Origin: Scedosporium boydii
Lineage: Eukaryota > Ascomycota > Sordariomycetes > Microascales > Microascaceae
NCBI GenBank assembly: GCA_002221725.1
Contig: NJFT01000006.1
Span: 310,001-374,000 of the forward strand
DNA length: 64,000 nucleotides
Reading direction: 5' to 3'
Positions within the stretch are counted from its first letter, which is position 1, and the number at the start of each line of letters is the position of its first letter. Made by a program: the position numbers and the translations under genes. This document shows, piece after piece, positions 59,875-64,000 of this stretch. The notes beneath the pieces were generated by a model. That model did no database searches and was not told where the DNA came from. It saw nothing but the letters and a program-made list of their open reading frames with translations.

Positions 59875-62787
59875 GGTGGCGGGGTCAGGAGAAGGTGGTG
59901 AGGGCCCGGGACAGATCAAGCAGACCTCGTCAGAATCTTCCCATGGGCGAACAGACGGTATTGAAGGGTAGGCCTCTGATGAAAAACAAGTGTTTGGTAG
60001 GATGGAGCAGAAGGTTTCCGAAGCAATTGCAAAGGAAGAAAATGTTACCGAATTGGGTTGCGGAGGGGAGGAGGGACTTTAAGAGGGGCAAGAGCTCAAG
60101 AATTTTTTAATTTTTTTTTTTTTGGTCCCCGTTTTCGGTGAAGGTAGCGCCGGCAGAAAAAAAAAAAAAGAGAAAGAAAGAAGAAAGAAAAAAAACCTTG
60201 CTGTGCTTCACTTCAGGTACCTCTGTACTTCCTACTTGCGTAGAACTAGGCTAACTATAAATGTCCGTGTTTCCCTCTTTTGGTGCCTCTTACTCCGTAT
60301 GCATGACACCCTCCTTGGGTACTTCAATGTTCTTGCAGGGTCTTGTTGAGCAAAGCCGAGGAGGTACACCCCAAGGCAAGTTTTTATGACTACACTACAA
60401 CTTCATACCTCAGCACATGCACAATTGATTGATGCATTGCAAGTTGGTGTCATTGGGCAATTGATCGGGAACAATTGGCCGGCTTGGAAAGTGATGCGGC
60501 ATCTATCTGCACAGCTCTTACGAACCAAATGCAAGGGCCCTTCTTGTGGGAGTGAGTATCAATCTGATGTAAGCTCAGCAAAAACTTGGAGGCAAGACAA
60601 CATTTGTTGACTACTGATTACATGGAGGGGAGGCTGGGTTCAAATGGTGGTGATCAATTGATCAACGTCTGGTCTTTCAGCCAGGTATTAGCTTCCCAGA
60701 GGATACCAATGTCCTATTAATACTGGCAGTCCCATCCCTACTTCGTAAACCAGCATCACCAAGCTAAGCCAGCCTCACACTTGTACGAAGTACATCCAAG
60801 AGACTGGGAGTTTCCAGGTCTGGGCTCCTAAGGCTAAGGTCCCTTGTAAATTTGGTGTTAGCCAACAACCCTAGCCATCCAACATAAACCCATGAAGCTA
60901 CAGCCCGCCACCAAGTTTATGTCTTGGGTCTTTTGCCGGAGGGGGCTTAGAACTATCGAGTACTTTCGAGATATCGGGACATTCGTGACAGAGGTTATAT
61001 ATGTCATTTCGGTTACTTAATATCCGCCCAATTCATCGTGCCGGGGAGATGCATGAGCAGTAGAAGACTCAGCTAGCTCTAGGGCGAAAGAGTCGCTATG
61101 AGTCTATACATCTTGGACGGGACGGGGACTAGCCAGAATGGCACCTGAAGGAAACTGCATTGGAAGCGAATCAACAAATCCGACTTGCCCCTCCTTCTGC
61201 TAAAAATTCCTCCCAACATCCACACCAATGATCGTAGTGGCTGCCATGGACTGAGTAATACTACTGTGCAACATCCCGTCGGCTGCTTCCATCTCCCTCA
61301 CCGCCTTGTTGAATGCATGAGGATGCTAAGATCGGGTCGGCATGTGGAGTAATACGAATGGACATCTGCGCTCATCCGCTAGCCAACCAGAGCGCCCGGC
61401 AAGGACAACCGCTTTCCTTTTCTCACCTAGTTGAGATCCTTGGTGTGGGGGTCTCAGTGACCAATCTACTTCGCATTTTAAACCTGGACAGTATGACGAA
61501 GTACTTCGTACTTATATTGGGCTAGGTGCTTCATAGAAGGCAAGAGCCTCTTGAACAGAAGATATGCTTTGCCAGTTACCGAAAATGCCTCCAATATCCC
61601 ATCCATATATAGGATGAGGAAGTTTGGGGACTACTCCGGGTCGGCTCGATTTGCATCAGCCAGGACTAAAAGTATGAAAAAACTCACCAAGTCAGGCAAA
61701 TGAGGAGGACTATCTGACTGTCTTGAAGGAACCAGCCTCAATTCTTTATAAACTTAATTTGGCACGGTCGAGAGTCTCGGACCGATGCTTTCCCGACTTG
61801 GATCTTCCACAGTTTAATATTATCAAAGTCCTAGAGGATACCACGCACCAGACGTCGTGTTAGATGCTTCGGCTGACGATTTGATGCCATCTTCGGTGCA
61901 TACCTCGAGGTAACCGAGGATAGCTGAGCAGCCTACTGGGGATGGTATGGCGAGCGCTAGAAAGTAGGTGTGCATCGGTCCTAGATACTATCACTACATA
62001 CACAGGTACACGTCACGTAACCAGCAGTGTTCTCAGCGGTCTTCATCTGGAGAACCCCCAGATGCCTGATGGACAGTCGATTGTTGGACGCGCATGGGGG
62101 GCACGCCTACGGCGGAGCCGCATGGCCGGGCGCCTAGCCCAAGTCAATGACCACCCAAGTACAGGGACCAGCCATCCGTAGTAGTGGGACATTGTCAAAG
62201 AAAGACACATTAATGCAATGAAATCGCCAGCTTTGTTGCAGGCAAGCTCAAACCCGTCCAGTTTGCTGTCCGGGGCACCTTTTTGAGGAGCTTGACAGTA
62301 CAATGGGCAGTGGACATACCACTGGGGACCATGGTTAAGGACCGGACCAAGCAAGGGTTGGGGAAGAGTAAGATAACTAACAAAAAAAACCGAGCCTTCC
62401 GTGGGTAGAGGTTGAGCTTGGCCAGCGGCACGCTCGGATTAATCCGTCGTTCCATTCCAGGCACGAGAGGGCCGCCTGGGTGCCCTTCTGTGGAGGCGGC
62501 ATCGGCGCGGGTGCTGTCCGGGTTCGGATGTGGGGGATCTATCTTCGGCTCTCCATATCGGTCACCCGCAGAGCAACACACACAATCGCCAGGCTGAAGG
62601 CTATCCAGAACATACGCCAGGGTTATACGCTGGGCACGGGCCGCCCTGGATGTTGGCTTGGCGTGCCTCTGTGGGAGCCTGGATGCAGCGACAAAGTGCC
62701 ACAATTTCCAACCCCATTTCCACCCCATCTTCTCATCACGAGTTATACAGAGATATTCTCACGTCCCTTGTCTTGAGAATAAGAAAA
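59875..62787. other. 2.9 kb gene-free region
   Basis: It starts with the pyrABCN promoter and leader (T-run and A-run at 60108-60195). Palindromic motifs occur at 60291-60300, 60739-60748, 60783-60793 and 61496-61509. Frames such as 62210-62728 (minus) show no domain. No gene supported. Confidence 0.4.
61496..61509. repeat. 14-nt palindrome ACGAAGTACTTCGT
   Basis: Second perfect copy of the palindrome at 48208-48221. Confidence 0.9.
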
Positions 62788-63561
62788 ATGCCTGCCCTCC
62801 AAGACATCGAATGGGACCGAGCCGAGTGCGTCGCGGCCGTCCGGGACTTTTATAACTTCCTTGTCAAAATGTACCTCCGAGAGTCGGACGTCATCGAACC
62901 ACCAGCGGGGGGGTGTTCGAAGCATCCCCAAGGCAAAGAGGGTCATTGGGCTACTTCGCCACTTACCATATCTCCGCCATGCAGCCAACGATATGAACGA
63001 AGTTCAGGGTGCTTCGGATACCTTCTTTGCTGACTGGAAGACGGCTATGGAGAACACCAATACCGCCTACAAATTTAGACGCAACACTGAGGGTGGCCTC
63101 GACGTCAAATCTCCTTATGTCGTCAGCCTCACGAGTGGGAGGGAAGAAAGCAGTATCTTTATGCTGGATACCAGGCTGGCCGTTGTTTACTGGGTCGAAT
63201 GTGACGGCGCGATCAAGCACGAGCCGACTTATGAGACCATCGAAGACGATGCCTATGGCTACGCGCATCCCGATGAGGCGGAGTGGAGGGCTGACTCTGG
63301 GGCCTGGGCTGTGACGGATTTCTTTGACCTCTGAAAGACCAGTTCCAAGAGTTGAAGTTCGTTCCTGTTAGTAGGCATAGGGTCTACGATGTATACACCC
63401 ATGGTATGCCTGAGGGCATGTTGGAAATGGTCCAGAGCATCTATCGCGAGCACGGCTGGCCTGACCTAGAGCAATACCGGAAAAAGGAGTGTCTACATGC
63501 TATTCGCAAGGCCCTGCAAGAAAACTACCCTGGAGAGCGGAGTTTCGAGCTCGAGGAATAA
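62788..63561 (+). pseudogene. Uncharacterised fungal protein family member, broken by two frameshifts
   Basis: Three overlapping frames read in order as one protein of about 255 residues. Frame 1 (62788 to about 62910): MPALQDIEWDRAECVAAVRD through SDVIEPPAGG. Frame 2 (about 62910 to 63334): VIGLLRHLPYLR, VVSLTSGREESSIFMLDT, DEAEWRADSGAWAVTDFFDL then TGA. Frame 3 (about 63334 to 63561): KDQFQELKFVPVSRHRVYDVY to SFELEE and a stop. The first shift lies at a run of seven G (62908-62914), equivalent to one extra base; the second, at CTCTGA before AAAGAC, is equivalent to one lost base. The order and content resemble a family of uncharacterised fungal proteins with an EPPxGG...LLRHLPY signature that I recall without a name. 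It could also be an intact gene with two sequence errors. Confidence 0.65.
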
Positions 63562-64000
63562 TACGACACAAGGTTCCGCATGCCACTCCTGGAGCTGAAC
63601 TACACATGCGCACATACGGTGATTGGTTTCGGGAAAAAAACCGCCTGGCAATACGTAGGCATAAGTTAAACTTTTCCCGAACGGTTCTTGAATAGAGAAA
63701 TGATCACTCCTACAGGATAGGCAAGGTCATGGTTTCCTCCATTATTGAGCTGCTGGAGATGTCTCCTGAAGTAGAAAAAAATCGGACCAGGCCTTTATGT
63801 ATTTGCAGTTAAGTCCGTCAAATCCCTAGTCATAGGCAAAATCAGATGCCGACTAATACTACTTCCTGCTTCCTTTCCCTCCAGGGATTTCGCCATAACG
63901 CAGTTCTTTTCTCATGACCTATGATGATTCTCAGAATATAAATTTTGGGCCAGCGCCTTGAGAAGTAGCTCCAAGTGGCTACTACTTCAAGGCACCCTTC
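63562..64000. other. Window-end region
   Basis: About 440 bases, moderately AT-rich, no gene. It ends with the inverted repeat at 63955-63993. Confidence 0.4.
63955..63993. repeat. Imperfect inverted repeat at window edge
   Basis: Left arm GCCTTGAGAAGTAG (63955-63968) pairs with right arm CTACTTCAAGGC (63982-63993) with a 2-nt bulge, around a 13-nt loop. It could be a transcription terminator-like hairpin or part of a small transposon end. Confidence 0.6.

Overview
The window is nuclear DNA from a filamentous ascomycete (Pezizomycotina, most likely a Sordariomycete). The evidence is short GT-AG introns (56-156 bp) with CTAAC/CTGAC-type branch sites, long CT-rich leaders before start codons, and a gene set typical of these fungi: a fused CPSase/ATCase with a degenerate dihydroorotase-like segment, an R3H-associated protein, a GPI-anchored cupredoxin, an M28E leucine aminopeptidase and Ppg1. 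Assignment below subphylum is inference. I reconstructed exon-intron structures by joining reading frames across consensus splice sites. No tRNA, rRNA, CRISPR array or intact transposon was found.

Left part (1-22 kb). A truncated DDB1 gene (minus) is divergent from a probable XPF-fold meiotic protein of Zip2/SHOC1 type (plus). A TCAB1/WRAP53-like WD-repeat gene (minus) and a PQ-loop membrane protein (plus) follow. After a 2.8 kb gene-free stretch come a single-pass membrane protein with Apple/PAN-like ectodomain, an R3H-domain protein, a RING-like protein with a very acidic tail, and GINS subunit Psf2.

Middle (22-44 kb). Two secreted hydrophobic, low-complexity proteins (minus, about 3 kb apart) look like distant paralogues; the second ends in an asparagine tract. 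Then come a small one-TM protein, phosphatase Ppg1, an unrecognised conserved-looking 523-residue protein and a bZIP factor whose first coding exon is 15 nt. The 7.8 kb upstream of the bZIP gene holds no gene I can recognise, but carries many short TACTTCGTA-like palindromes.

Right part (44-64 kb). A GPI-anchored cupredoxin, the mitochondrial ATPase Afg1, a secreted leucine aminopeptidase, pyridoxamine-phosphate oxidase, and the large pyrimidine enzyme pyrABCN (2261 residues, three exons). The last 3 kb contains a gene broken by two opposite frameshifts and an imperfect inverted repeat at the window edge.

The genes do not form a pathway cluster. Most are housekeeping genes (DNA repair and replication, pyrimidine and vitamin B6 metabolism, mitochondrial quality control) with interspersed secreted proteins. 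I saw no biosynthetic gene cluster and no clearly new multi-gene system. The best candidates for new biology are the secreted pair, the bZIP upstream desert, the XPF-fold protein and two stop-free introns whose length is a multiple of three.
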